Under the pieces are notes generated by a model. It had not been told where the DNA came from and made no database searches. It saw only the letters and a program-made list of their open reading frames with translations. The position numbers and the translations under genes are program-made. A stretch of 64,000 nt of DNA from Salinimicrobium sp. TH3 (GTDB taxonomy: Bacteria; Bacteroidota; Bacteroidia; Flavobacteriales; Flavobacteriaceae). Below are positions 43,394 through 50,991 of this stretch, in pieces (the first letter of the stretch is position 1; every line of letters starts with the position of its first letter). Where the stretch lies: assembly GCF_026676115.1 (NCBI RefSeq), contig NZ_JAPONB010000004.1:62001-126000 (forward strand). Reading direction: 5' to 3'.

Positions 43394-44638
43394 ATGTCTC
43401 AAAAGCAACTTTTAGTTATAGGTTATGTATGGCCCGAACCAAAATCCTCGGCGGCGGGTGCAAGAATGATGCAGCTGCTGGAATTCTTTCTTAATGAAGG
43501 GTTTTCCATCACCTTTGCCTCCACGGCTACAAAAACAGAATTTATGGCCGATCTCTCTTCCCTCGAAATTACTTCGGAAAAGATCGAGCTCAACAACGAA
43601 AGTTTTGATGTTTTCCTGAAAAAAAACGATCCCGAAATTGTCATTTTTGACAGGTTTATGATGGAAGAACAATTTGGATGGAGAGTGGCTGAAGTTTGTC
43701 CTGAGGCGATTAGGATCCTGGATACAGAAGATTTACATTTTCTGCGGAAAGCCCGGCATGAAGCAGCAAAAACCGGAAACAAACTTACTGCTTCCCTTCT
43801 CTTTTCTGATGTGGCAAAACGGGAAATTGCCAGCATCTACAGGTGTGATCTTAGCCTCATTATTTCTCCCATCGAAATGGAACTGCTCACCAAAACCTTT
43901 GGAGTACCTAAAAACCTGCTGTTTTATTTGCCTTTTATGCTAAAGCAGGTAACGGAAGAAATGAAATGCCGGCTTTTAACATTTGAAGAGCGAAGGGATT
44001 TCATAAGCATAGGTAATTTTTTGCATGAACCCAATAAAGACGCTGTTCTACAGCTCAAAAAAGAAGTTTGGCCACTAATCCGGGAAAAAATGAAAGAGGC
44101 AAAAATTCACATTTTTGGAGCCTATATTCCGCAGCAGATTCTTGAGTTGCACAATGAAAAAGAAGGGTTTCTTATTCACGGCCGGGCTGATTCGGCAAAA
44201 ACTGAAATTGAAAAAGCCAGAATTCTGCTTGCTCCCATACGTTTTGGTGCCGGAATAAAAGGAAAATTCACAGATGCAATGCGAGTAGGAACCCCTACTG
44301 TCACTTCGCCCGTTGGTGCAGAAGGTATGGCAGGAAACTTACCCTGGAATGGAGCAACAGCCGATTCTCCCGCCGCTTTTGCCGAAGCTGCTGTCTGGTT
44401 ATATAAAAGTGAGCAGGAATGGAAACAAGCTCAGGAAAACGGATTTGAGATTTTAGAATCTAATTTTTCCGAAGTAATCCACCGGGAAAGATTGAGAGAG
44501 AAACTTCAGCATATTTCAGAAAAACTTGAACAACATAGAAATTCAAATTTCACAGGACTTATGTTACAGCATCATATGTTGAACAGCACGAAATTCCTTT
44601 CGAAATACATAGAAGCCAAAAATAAGAATCGCCCGTAA
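43394..44638 (+). CDS. Glycosyltransferase, GT4-like (GT-B fold)
   Basis: A 414-residue cytoplasmic protein. The N-terminal half is a Rossmann-like domain (LLVIGYVWPEPKSSAAGARM). The C-terminal half has the nucleotide-sugar site: ARILLAPIRFGAGIKGKFTDAM followed by GTPTVTSPVGAEGM, as in GT4 enzymes. Donor and acceptor cannot be predicted. It stands alone, divergent from the GreA/B operon, and is not in a polysaccharide cluster. The -7 element lies only 4 bases before the ATG. Confidence 0.78.
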   Translation: MSQKQLLVIGYVWPEPKSSAAGARMMQLLEFFLNEGFSITFASTATKTEFMADLSSLEITSEKIELNNESFDVFLKKNDPEIVIFDRFMMEEQFGWRVAEVCPEAIRILDTEDLHFLRKARHEAAKTGNKLTASLLFSDVAKREIASIYRCDLSLIISPIEMELLTKTFGVPKNLLFYLPFMLKQVTEEMKCRLLTFEERRDFISIGNFLHEPNKDAVLQLKKEVWPLIREKMKEAKIHIFGAYIPQQILELHNEKEGFLIHGRADSAKTEIEKARILLAPIRFGAGIKGKFTDAMRVGTPTVTSPVGAEGMAGNLPWNGATADSPAAFAEAAVWLYKSEQEWKQAQENGFEILESNFSEVIHRERLREKLQHISEKLEQHRNSNFTGLMLQHHMLNSTKFLSKYIEAKNKNRP

Positions 44639-44651
44639 AAACGGGCGATTC
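44626..44651 (-). terminator. Hairpin between glycosyltransferase and aspartokinase genes
   Basis: Eleven-bp perfect stem GAATCGCCCGT / ACGGGCGATTC with an AAAA loop. A T run follows only on the minus strand (TTATTTTT), so it best serves lysC. The plus strand lacks a T tract. Confidence 0.55.
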
Positions 44652-44688
44652 AATCCAAACAAATAAACTAACAACTCAAAATGAGCAA

Positions 44689-46017
44689 CTAGGTCTTCTT
44701 CAATATTTTTCCTTCAAAGAGTTTGTGGTGTAGCAGTTTTAATGCCTGCACTTTATTTTTGGTATCGACCAGCAGGGAAATGTTATTGCTGCTCCCGCCG
44801 TAAGAGATCATCCTTACTGGGAGGTCATTAAGCAATTCAAACAGCCTGAAAGTCTCATGATCATTGATCACCCCCTCGCCCACCACACAAATGATACTGT
44901 GATTTGAGTCAACAGTAATTTCCCCGTATTCGTCCAGTTCGTAAAGGATCTTATCCAAATTTTGTGTATCATCAATGGTAAGGGAAATGGCGATTTCTGA
45001 AGTCGTGATCATATCGATCGCCGTTTCATGCTTATCAAACACATCGAAGATCTTTTTTAAAAATCCGTGCGCCATTAACATCCTGTTGGATTTTATCTTT
45101 ATCGCTGTTATCCCGTCTTTGGCTGAAATAGCTTTTAATCCGCTACCATGGATTTTGGAAGAAATACAGGTGCCGGGGGCTTCGGGTGTAAAAGTGTTCT
45201 TAAGGTAAATAGGAATATTCCTCTCCTTTACCGGAGAAACAGTTTGTGGATGCAGGATCTTTGCACCAAAATAAGCAAGCTCGGCAGCTTCTTCAAAAGT
45301 AAGATGGGTAAGAGTCTGAGTATGATCTACAAATCTTGGATCATTGTTGTGAAAACCATCAATATCTGTCCAGATCTGTACCTCGGTTGCATTTACAGCT
45401 GCTCCTATAATTGTAGCCGTGTAATCACTGCCACCGCGCTTAAGGGTACTAACATTCTTATTTCGATCAATTCTTATAAAACCCTGTGTGATATACACTT
45501 CGGAAGTTACTTCACGTTTTAGCGTTGCTTTTAGAAGTTCCTGAACTGTTTGGATATGGGGATTCTCCACATTTGAAACCTGCATAAAATCTTTAGCATC
45601 CAGCAAAGTATTGGAAACTCCCTGTTCTTCCAGGAATTGGGAAAAAATGAGGCTTAAAAAAGTCTCACCAAAGGTGATCACCGCAGCTTCAGATAATGGT
45701 TTGAGCTGCAAAGTTTCCTCTAGTTGTCTATATAATTCGAGGAAGAGGTTCTCGGTTAGTTTTCTGGTTTCCTTATTTTCTATAAGTTCTTCAATAAAAT
45801 GAAGGTGCTTTAGCTTTATTTCCAGCATTAAACCTTCTACCTGCTGTTCATTACCGCTCTTTTGAGCCTCAGCAATTTCTACCAGCTTATTGGTGACACC
45901 AGACATGGCTGAAACCACCACGATTTTACGCCCTTTTTGACCTCTTATAATTTCTTTGACGTTACGAATGCTTTCCGCAGTGCCAACAGAAGTTCCACCA
46001 AATTTTAAAATTTTCAT
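44689..46017 (-). CDS. lysC: Aspartate kinase, monofunctional
   Basis: First step of the aspartate family (lysine, threonine, methionine). From ATG at 46017 it is 442 residues, starting MKILKFGGTSVG; an upstream in-frame ATG would add a 33-residue leader not seen in the family. SAMSGVTNKL and GRGGSDYTA-like RGGSDYTATIIG complete the kinase site. The C-terminal third (about 300-440) has two ACT domains for feedback regulation. No homoserine dehydrogenase is fused. A divergent gene at 46116 encodes an ACT-like protein. Confidence 0.92.
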   Translation of the reverse strand: MKILKFGGTSVGTAESIRNVKEIIRGQKGRKIVVVSAMSGVTNKLVEIAEAQKSGNEQQVEGLMLEIKLKHLHFIEELIENKETRKLTENLFLELYRQLEETLQLKPLSEAAVITFGETFLSLIFSQFLEEQGVSNTLLDAKDFMQVSNVENPHIQTVQELLKATLKREVTSEVYITQGFIRIDRNKNVSTLKRGGSDYTATIIGAAVNATEVQIWTDIDGFHNNDPRFVDHTQTLTHLTFEEAAELAYFGAKILHPQTVSPVKERNIPIYLKNTFTPEAPGTCISSKIHGSGLKAISAKDGITAIKIKSNRMLMAHGFLKKIFDVFDKHETAIDMITTSEIAISLTIDDTQNLDKILYELDEYGEITVDSNHSIICVVGEGVINDHETFRLFELLNDLPVRMISYGGSSNNISLLVDTKNKVQALKLLHHKLFEGKILKKT

Positions 46018-46084
46018 ACTACTAATTGAAGCTGCATAATTACATGATGAATCCAAGGCATTAAAAAAAATCACATCTTTTTTA

Positions 46085-46092
46085 TATCTTTG
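46085..46092 (+). promoter_or_regulatory. Possible -7 element for the ACT-like gene
   Basis: TATCTTTG matches TAnnTTTG, 23 bases before ATG at 46116. No TTG at ideal spacing upstream. Confidence 0.5.
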
Positions 46093-46115
46093 AACAAATT
46101 GTATATTATTTAACA

Positions 46116-46763
46116 ATGAAGACGATCAGTACCTGTGTGCATGATATTATAAAACACCAGCCTTTTTTGGATGATGCTTTGGCCCGAAATATTATAAACT
46201 TTAGTTCCCTGGCTGTTGATTTACAGCCGCAAGTGGAAAAGGAGATGAGAAAACCGGTAAAACAAGGTTCTATTATAATGGCCCTACGGCGTTATCATCC
46301 TAAGAGAAGTAAGTTCACTACAAAAAATTTCCGGGAGCTCGGGGACATGATCGTAAGATCGGGGATTACAGAATACACATATCTTAATTCTCAAAATATC
46401 GTTGCCCGAAAGGCAGAATTGTTACACGAGATTAAAGACCAAACGGGTATTTTTCTGAACTATTCAAGTAACTTTCAGGAAAGTAATTTTCTGGTCTCTA
46501 CAAGCCTGCAGCCTTTGATCGAGAAATTTTTTAAAGAGGAACAGCTTGTAAGTATTTCAGAAGAGCTATCGTCTATCACCATTGCCCTGCCCGAGAAGAA
46601 CACCAAAACGGTGGGACTTTATTTTTATATTTTTAAGCTCCTGGCTTATGAAGGAATCCCGGTTTATGAGATCATTTCAACCTCCAACTATTTCACACTA
46701 TTCCTGGAAAAAGAATATCTAAATCAGGCATTTTTGCTCATGAATGAGATTAAATCTTCTTAA
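46116..46763 (+). CDS. Hypothetical protein with C-terminal ACT-like domain, divergent from lysC
   Basis: A 215-residue soluble protein of unrecognised family. The N-terminal 70 residues look like a winged-helix type fold (DIIKHQPFLDDALARNIINFSSLAVDLQPQVEKE, then LRRYHPKRSK). The C-terminal part repeats a beta-alpha-beta pattern that resembles aspartokinase ACT modules (TVGLYFYIFKLLAYEGIPVYEIIS). The gene is divergent from lysC with 98 bases between starts, and its 3' end overlaps the stop of the next convergent gene by 4 bases. A regulator of lysC or amino-acid sensor is a reasonable hypothesis. Confidence 0.62.
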   Translation: MKTISTCVHDIIKHQPFLDDALARNIINFSSLAVDLQPQVEKEMRKPVKQGSIIMALRRYHPKRSKFTTKNFRELGDMIVRSGITEYTYLNSQNIVARKAELLHEIKDQTGIFLNYSSNFQESNFLVSTSLQPLIEKFFKEEQLVSISEELSSITIALPEKNTKTVGLYFYIFKLLAYEGIPVYEIISTSNYFTLFLEKEYLNQAFLLMNEIKSS

Positions 46764-47590
46764 TTCATATTGTAAATCCACAACTCATTTTGATGGTTCA
46801 TTGGGAGGTATAGTTTTTTGTCATTTTTGAGATACAGGATGTCTCCCGCACTTTTTTCTGAAGTAAGTACTTCCTTAAGATTTCCTTCCAGATCAATAGT
46901 ATAGATCTTTCCAGTTGCCCAGTCTGAAATATAATATTCTCCGTTCCCTTTTGACTGAATCCCATCCATATTACCGATACCATTCTTTGAAATCCTCGTG
47001 ATTTTTTTAGTGCTGCGGTCAACTTTAAGAATGTTCCCATTTTGATCATCTCCCCACGCGGCAACAAGTATATATTCTGGGGTAATAAACAGGCCGTTTG
47101 GTTTTTCCAGCTCAGGACTGTGAAGCCACTCTTCAATTTCTCCCTCTACATTCATTTTATATATGCTGCTTTTGGCAAGATCTGAAAAGAATATATTTTC
47201 ATCTTCATCCATAGCAAGATCATTGAGAGATTCTGCACCTTCAACAGGGATTCGTTGAAGAATTTCCCCGGAATTTAAATCCATTTCAATGAGGTGTTTG
47301 ATATCGGTAACATACAGGCGATCTCCTTTAACAAGTAAACCTTTAGGATCATTTAATCCTGAAATCCAGGAATGCTCCTGGTCTTGCCATTTTCTTGAGA
47401 TCCTTGAGATAAATCCATCTCCTTCGTTCCTGTCTCCCATATTGGAGACATAAAAATAATCGGTCTCTTCGTTAAGGATTACAGATTCGGGGTGGCTAAA
47501 ACCGGGTAATTTCAATTCAGGAGTTTTGGTTTGCTCCTGCCCTATTGCAGTCATTCCGCAGAAAGTAATAAGTAGTATAAAATATTTCAT
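46760..47590 (-). CDS. Secreted SMP-30/gluconolactonase-like beta-propeller protein
   Basis: A 276-residue exported protein from ATG at 47590 (signal peptide ending AIGQ); the TTG start at 47620 would only add residues before it. Strands such as LNDLAMDEDENIFFSD, PNGLFITPEYILVAAWGDD and DGIQSKGNGEYYISDWATG repeat the SMP-30/NHL-like blade pattern. It could bind or hydrolyse sugar lactones or simply be a binding propeller. The gene converges with the ACT-like gene with a 4-base overlap. Confidence 0.75.
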   Translation of the reverse strand: MKYFILLITFCGMTAIGQEQTKTPELKLPGFSHPESVILNEETDYFYVSNMGDRNEGDGFISRISRKWQDQEHSWISGLNDPKGLLVKGDRLYVTDIKHLIEMDLNSGEILQRIPVEGAESLNDLAMDEDENIFFSDLAKSSIYKMNVEGEIEEWLHSPELEKPNGLFITPEYILVAAWGDDQNGNILKVDRSTKKITRISKNGIGNMDGIQSKGNGEYYISDWATGKIYTIDLEGNLKEVLTSEKSAGDILYLKNDKKLYLPMNHQNELWIYNMN

Positions 47591-47715
47591 GTTTTTCTTT
47601 TCAAGATAGCAATTTTTCAATTTTAGTAAGCTTTTATGGAAACTAATTAAAGATATCCTAAACCTGTTGGCTCATAGCAATGGACCATCTATTTTTGATG
47701 GAAAGAAAAATTGCT

Positions 47716-47850
47716 ATGAGAAAGATTATTAGAGCCCTATTGGCGGGCTGGGGAGCAAAAAAACTTGGAGGTAAAACCGGTTGTGGTTGTTTTGGAACTA
47801 TAATCGTTTTTATTATTCTTTGGTGGCTCCTCTCCAATTTGGGTATCTAA
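47716..47850 (+). CDS. Small hydrophobic peptide (44 residues)
   Basis: A short open frame with protein-like features: MRKIIRALLAGWGAKKLGG, then a Cys-containing turn (GCGCFGT) and one hydrophobic helix IIVFIILWWLLSNLG. An in-frame ATG at 47698 would add six residues. The basic-amphipathic start followed by one membrane helix resembles small flavobacterial membrane peptides I know of but cannot name. It ends 10 bases before the convergent CPBP gene's stop. No promoter or terminator was clear. Confidence 0.55.
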   Translation: MRKIIRALLAGWGAKKLGGKTGCGCFGTIIVFIILWWLLSNLGI

Positions 47851-47859
47851 TAATCTTTT

Positions 47860-48492
47860 CTATTGGAAAAAGTATCCAAAACCTATGGTGAACATGATTA
47901 AACCATAGAAGTAATGTTCCAGGCTCACGTTGAGCAAACTCCTTGTCTTATAGTAATTATAGATAAAAATCCAGCCGGCAAGGAAGGTCGCAATTGGTGC
48001 TACCCAATTGTCATAGATGAAATGTGTTAGACTGAAAACGATCGCATTGCTTAACATAAGCAGATATTTTTCCGGTACTACTTTATGATATCGGTGGAAA
48101 TAATAAACCCTGTAAATGATCTCCTGTGGGAAAACCGAAGCCAGGGGATACAAGAAGAAAGTTATCGCATAGCTTTTAAAATTTTCTACAGGATATAAGA
48201 AGAACAATTCCGGAAAAATCCAAAAGGTAAACCATACAAGTAAAACGGTTATAATGAGTATCCTGGCAATACTTTTTCCCAGGTAGTCTTTTTTGAACCT
48301 GGTAAGTACTCTCCTGTCAAATTTTGGATCTAAAAGTAACAGGAAGAGGAAAAAAACCGCAATAAGTACCAGCGGAATGATCTTATACCATCCATCAAGA
48401 AATGCATTGACCAGGAAAGGAAAAAAAACATAAATAACTATAAATTCCACAACCATAAATGCTGCAGAATTGTAGACGATCTTAAGATTCAT
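47860..48492 (-). CDS. CPBP-family (Abi/CAAX protease-like) membrane protein
   Basis: A 210-residue inner-membrane protein with about six helices. The glutamate motif is FPQEIIYR with Glu124 and Arg128, where Gln123 replaces the first Glu of EExxxR. Later motifs FSLTHF (His157) and SLEHYFYG (His193) complete the presumed metal site. Protease activity is uncertain because of the Gln. Family members process or modify peptides or serve in immunity. No neighbour clarifies which. Confidence 0.72.
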   Translation of the reverse strand: MNLKIVYNSAAFMVVEFIVIYVFFPFLVNAFLDGWYKIIPLVLIAVFFLFLLLLDPKFDRRVLTRFKKDYLGKSIARILIITVLLVWFTFWIFPELFFLYPVENFKSYAITFFLYPLASVFPQEIIYRVYYFHRYHKVVPEKYLLMLSNAIVFSLTHFIYDNWVAPIATFLAGWIFIYNYYKTRSLLNVSLEHYFYGLIMFTIGFGYFFQ

Positions 48493-48564
48493 TACCGGAT
48501 TTACAGAAAAGATAAATATAATGATCAGGAAGCATTAGCACGCTAACAAAAATATAAGAAATTA

Positions 48565-49329
48565 TCATTCAGTTTCGAGATTTTCCTCCACTTCCATTCT
48601 GCTACGCACCTTTCTTTGCCGTAGAAGATCAATGATATTAAAAAGAACTATACAGAAAGCGATCCATATTAATCCTGCCACAAATCCCCCAGCAACATCC
48701 GACGGGAAATGCACTCCCAGATAGATCCTGCTTAAACCAATGAAAAAGATTAGTGCAGCAAATAAAATGGTGAGAAATAATCTAAGCCACTTATTCATTT
48801 TAATATGAAACACCAAATAAATAAGAAAACCATAGTAGGCCATTGCACTCATGGCGTGCCCGCTGGGATAACTTAATGATTCTACCACAACCAAATGTTC
48901 AATGGTAGGCCGGGCACGATTAAAGGCTTCTTTTAAAGCCATATTGGCCAGGGCCGATAAGATCACCACTCCCAGCAGTTGTAGTATGAATTTCTTGTTC
49001 TTGAGTTTGAAAAAGAAAAAGATAGCGGCGATCGTTGTTGCTATAAAGTAAGCATAAACATCACCCAGATCTGTTACGAATTGAAAAAATTGATTGAGAG
49101 CGGGGGTACGAAAAGAAGTTACATAGTCTGTAATCCTATTGTCAAAGTTATCAATGGTTTCCCCTTGCACTTTTTCGGTCAATTCCACAAAAAGGTTGGT
49201 ACCCAGGATGAAGACCAGAAAAGCAAAGAAGATTAATAGATAAAACGGAAAATCCGGATTTTTCCAGGTTACATGTTTTTTATAAAACTCAACAAATTCA
49301 TTGATGTACTTTTTTGAAACCTGTACCAT
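48565..49329 (-). CDS. PAP2-superfamily lipid phosphatase
   Basis: A 254-residue inner-membrane protein with about six helices. All three phosphatase motifs are present: KEAFNRARP (133-141), PSGH (155-158) and SRIYLGVHFPSD (200-211) with His158 and His207 as catalytic candidates. Expected to dephosphorylate a lipid phosphate such as phosphatidic acid or undecaprenyl pyrophosphate at the periplasmic side. Extra N-terminal 45 residues include one more helix. It is 12 bases upstream of the 3D-domain gene on the same strand, so they are co-transcribed. Confidence 0.88.
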   Translation of the reverse strand: MVQVSKKYINEFVEFYKKHVTWKNPDFPFYLLIFFAFLVFILGTNLFVELTEKVQGETIDNFDNRITDYVTSFRTPALNQFFQFVTDLGDVYAYFIATTIAAIFFFFKLKNKKFILQLLGVVILSALANMALKEAFNRARPTIEHLVVVESLSYPSGHAMSAMAYYGFLIYLVFHIKMNKWLRLFLTILFAALIFFIGLSRIYLGVHFPSDVAGGFVAGLIWIAFCIVLFNIIDLLRQRKVRSRMEVEENLETE

Positions 49330-49341
49330 TTATAGTCAGTT

Positions 49342-49779
49342 TTATTTTCCCGTTTCATCTTTTGCGGGAAAGGCTATTTCTACTTTTCTTCTACCCCACT
49401 TAAGGGCTTTTTCTCTATCGGTGCCCATATAGATGTCGATCTTGTTTCTCCATCTTGGGTGCATTTTATCATTTACAATAAACACTCCTTCAAAACCTTC
49501 GATTTTTACAGGAGTATTAAATTTAAGTCCCTTTCTTATAAGATCCCTCGAAACGGCAATAGACTGCACCTCGGGCTTTAGGGTGTCTCCCCAGGCCGTG
49601 ATGAGAGGATTTCCTTCCCCCTGCTGCTTAAGCGAATTATATGCAGAAGCAGTAACAGAGATCTTTTGCCATTCTTCAAAATTGTACTTTTCAGCTTCAG
49701 GTTCATTACAACTTTCCAAAGAAGTCATAAAGGCAAGCGGCAGTACCAGGAACTTAAAAAAAGTTTTTATAGAGAACAT
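49342..49779 (-). CDS. 3D-domain lipoprotein
   Basis: A 145-residue lipoprotein (signal about 1-23, lipobox-like LESC). The body is a double-psi beta-barrel 3D domain: SVTASAYNS, AVSRDLIRKGLKFNTPVKI and the signature region KIDIYMGTDREKALKWGRRKVEI with its Asp residues. Such domains occur in MltA-like lytic transglycosylases and in peptidoglycan-binding or remodelling proteins. ATG at 49791 is a possible alternative start. On the minus strand it is transcribed before the PAP2 gene. Confidence 0.78.
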   Translation of the reverse strand: MFSIKTFFKFLVLPLAFMTSLESCNEPEAEKYNFEEWQKISVTASAYNSLKQQGEGNPLITAWGDTLKPEVQSIAVSRDLIRKGLKFNTPVKIEGFEGVFIVNDKMHPRWRNKIDIYMGTDREKALKWGRRKVEIAFPAKDETGK

Positions 49780-49942
49780 AATTACCAACATACCAAAAAA
49801 ATAAGCGTTTTACAATTATAAGCTTCAGTCTTAACCCTTCTTTAAGAGAGAATGTGAAACTACGGGTAAAACTTCTTTTTTTTCTGATTATTTTCTTTAA
49901 GGCCGAATATTTTTCAGAAATAAAAGACTAAAGAGGTCATTC

Positions 49943-49974
49943 TTTGGTGGTCCATCTTATAAATGGTATCTTTG
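49943..49974 (+). promoter_or_regulatory. Consensus promoter of the FKBP gene
   Basis: TTTG (49943-49946), 20 bases, TATCTTTG (49967-49974). Transcription should start near 49981, leaving a leader of about 95 bases. Confidence 0.75.
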
Positions 49975-50075
49975 CACTTTCGAAATGAGATATTTCTCAG
50001 CGCTGTTAAGGTCCTTCCTTTTTATTTTCTGTTTGATTCCCATTTCCCAAATATTTAATTGATAAAAAATTTATT

Positions 50076-50504
50076 ATGAGTCAGGTTAAAGAAAATGACA
50101 CTGTAAAAGTACACTACACCGGAAAACTTACCGATGGACAGGTCTTCGACAGTTCTTTGGAAAGAGAACCAATCGAATTCACAATGGGACAGGGACAACT
50201 TATCCCGGGATTTGAAAAAGGTTTACTTGATATGAAAGTGAATGAAAAGAAAACCGTGGAAATTCCATCTGAAGAAGCTTATGGTGCACCAAGAGAAGAA
50301 TTGATTCAGGAAGTTGATAAGAGCCAGTTACCTGAAGAAATTAAGCCGGAGCCAGGAATGGGATTGGTTTCAAAAAGCCCCGATGGTCGCGAAATGAACC
50401 TTGTGGTAAAAGAAGTAAAAGAAAATTCAATTGTTGTTGATGGAAATCACCCATTAGCAGGAAAAGATCTTGTATTTGACCTTGAAGTGGTTGAGATCAA
50501 GTAA
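50076..50504 (+). CDS. FKBP-type peptidyl-prolyl isomerase, SlyD-like
   Basis: A 142-residue cytoplasmic protein. The FKBP domain (VKVHYTGKLTDGQVFDSS, FTMGQGQLIPGFEKGLLDM) is interrupted by an insert-in-flap domain (about 70-125) as in SlyD. The C-terminus FDLEVVEIK ends the domain without the His-rich metal tail of enterobacterial SlyD, so it is the short form. It would act as a folding helper. A consensus promoter precedes it and a strong terminator follows. Confidence 0.9.
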   Translation: MSQVKENDTVKVHYTGKLTDGQVFDSSLEREPIEFTMGQGQLIPGFEKGLLDMKVNEKKTVEIPSEEAYGAPREELIQEVDKSQLPEEIKPEPGMGLVSKSPDGREMNLVVKEVKENSIVVDGNHPLAGKDLVFDLEVVEIK

Positions 50505-50523
50505 TTGAAACAATTTTCTGTAT

Positions 50524-50560
50524 AAAAAAAGACCTGCAAATTTTGCAGGTCTTTTTTTAT
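50524..50560. terminator. Strong bidirectional terminator after FKBP gene
   Basis: AAAAAAAGACCTGCAAA pairs with TTTGCAGGTCTTTTTTT around T, between convergent FKBP and ferredoxin genes. Confidence 0.85.
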
Positions 50561-50576
50561 ATCCTTTGTTGACGGG

Positions 50577-50927
50577 TTAATCGTTATGCATAAATTTTTG
50601 CTTGGAAATAAGTTGTTCCTGAGTTTCCTCATTGGCAGGATCGGGCACGCAACAATCCACCGGGCATACTGCTGCACATTGCGGTTCATCGTGAAAACCA
50701 ACACATTCGGTACATTTATCGGGCACTATATAGTAGATCTCATCACTAAGTGGTTCCCGTGCCTCGTTGGCATTTGTAGCTTTTCCATTGGGCAAAACTA
50801 TGTCGCCACTAAGATCTGTCCCGTCTGCATATCTCCAGTCATCTGCACCCTCATATATTGCTGTATTAGGGCATTCTGGTTCACAGGCACCACAGTTGAT
50901 GCATTCGTCGGTTATTATAATTGCCAT
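50577..50927 (-). CDS. 2[4Fe-4S] ferredoxin, Alvin/Chromatium-type
   Basis: A 116-residue ferredoxin. First cluster ligands are Cys9, Cys12, Cys15 and Cys19 ([12 protein letters not shown]). The second motif has an 8-residue loop between Cys75 and Cys84 ([13 protein letters not shown]), then Cys88 and Cys92, typical of Chromatium-type ferredoxins with a C-terminal extension. It carries low-potential electrons. The gene is divergent from the acyl-CoA reductase gene with interlocked promoters. Confidence 0.9.
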   Translation of the reverse strand: MAIIITDECINCGACEPECPNTAIYEGADDWRYADGTDLSGDIVLPNGKATNANEAREPLSDEIYYIVPDKCTECVGFHDEPQCAAVCPVDCCVPDPANEETQEQLISKQKFMHND

Positions 50928-50950
50928 AGGTTATTTTTATTCTAAATTTG
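50921..50950 (+). promoter_or_regulatory. Promoter of acyl-CoA reductase gene, interlocked with ferredoxin promoter
   Basis: TTG (50921-50923), 19 bases, TAAATTTG (50943-50950). The -33 element overlaps the ferredoxin start codon. The -7 element is one arm of TAAATTTG-CA-CAAATTTA. Confidence 0.7.
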
Positions 50951-50952
50951 CA

Positions 50953-50984
50953 CAAATTTAAAGCCAAATCAGTTCTTAAACAAA
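50953..50984 (-). promoter_or_regulatory. Promoter of ferredoxin gene, interlocked with divergent promoter
   Basis: On the minus strand: TTTG (complement of 50981-50984), 20 bases, TAAATTTG (complement of 50953-50960). The two -7 elements are mirror images separated by 2 bases. Confidence 0.7.
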
Positions 50985-50991
50985 TAAGGAG

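Noticed and set aside
44626-44651. Hairpin as terminator of the glycosyltransferase gene (plus strand)
   Set aside because: No T tract on the plus strand and it overlaps the last codons; retained only as a minus-strand terminator candidate.
50986-50991. AAGGAG as a Shine-Dalgarno for the acyl-CoA reductase gene
   Set aside because: It touches the ATG with no spacing, and the next in-frame Met is too far downstream.
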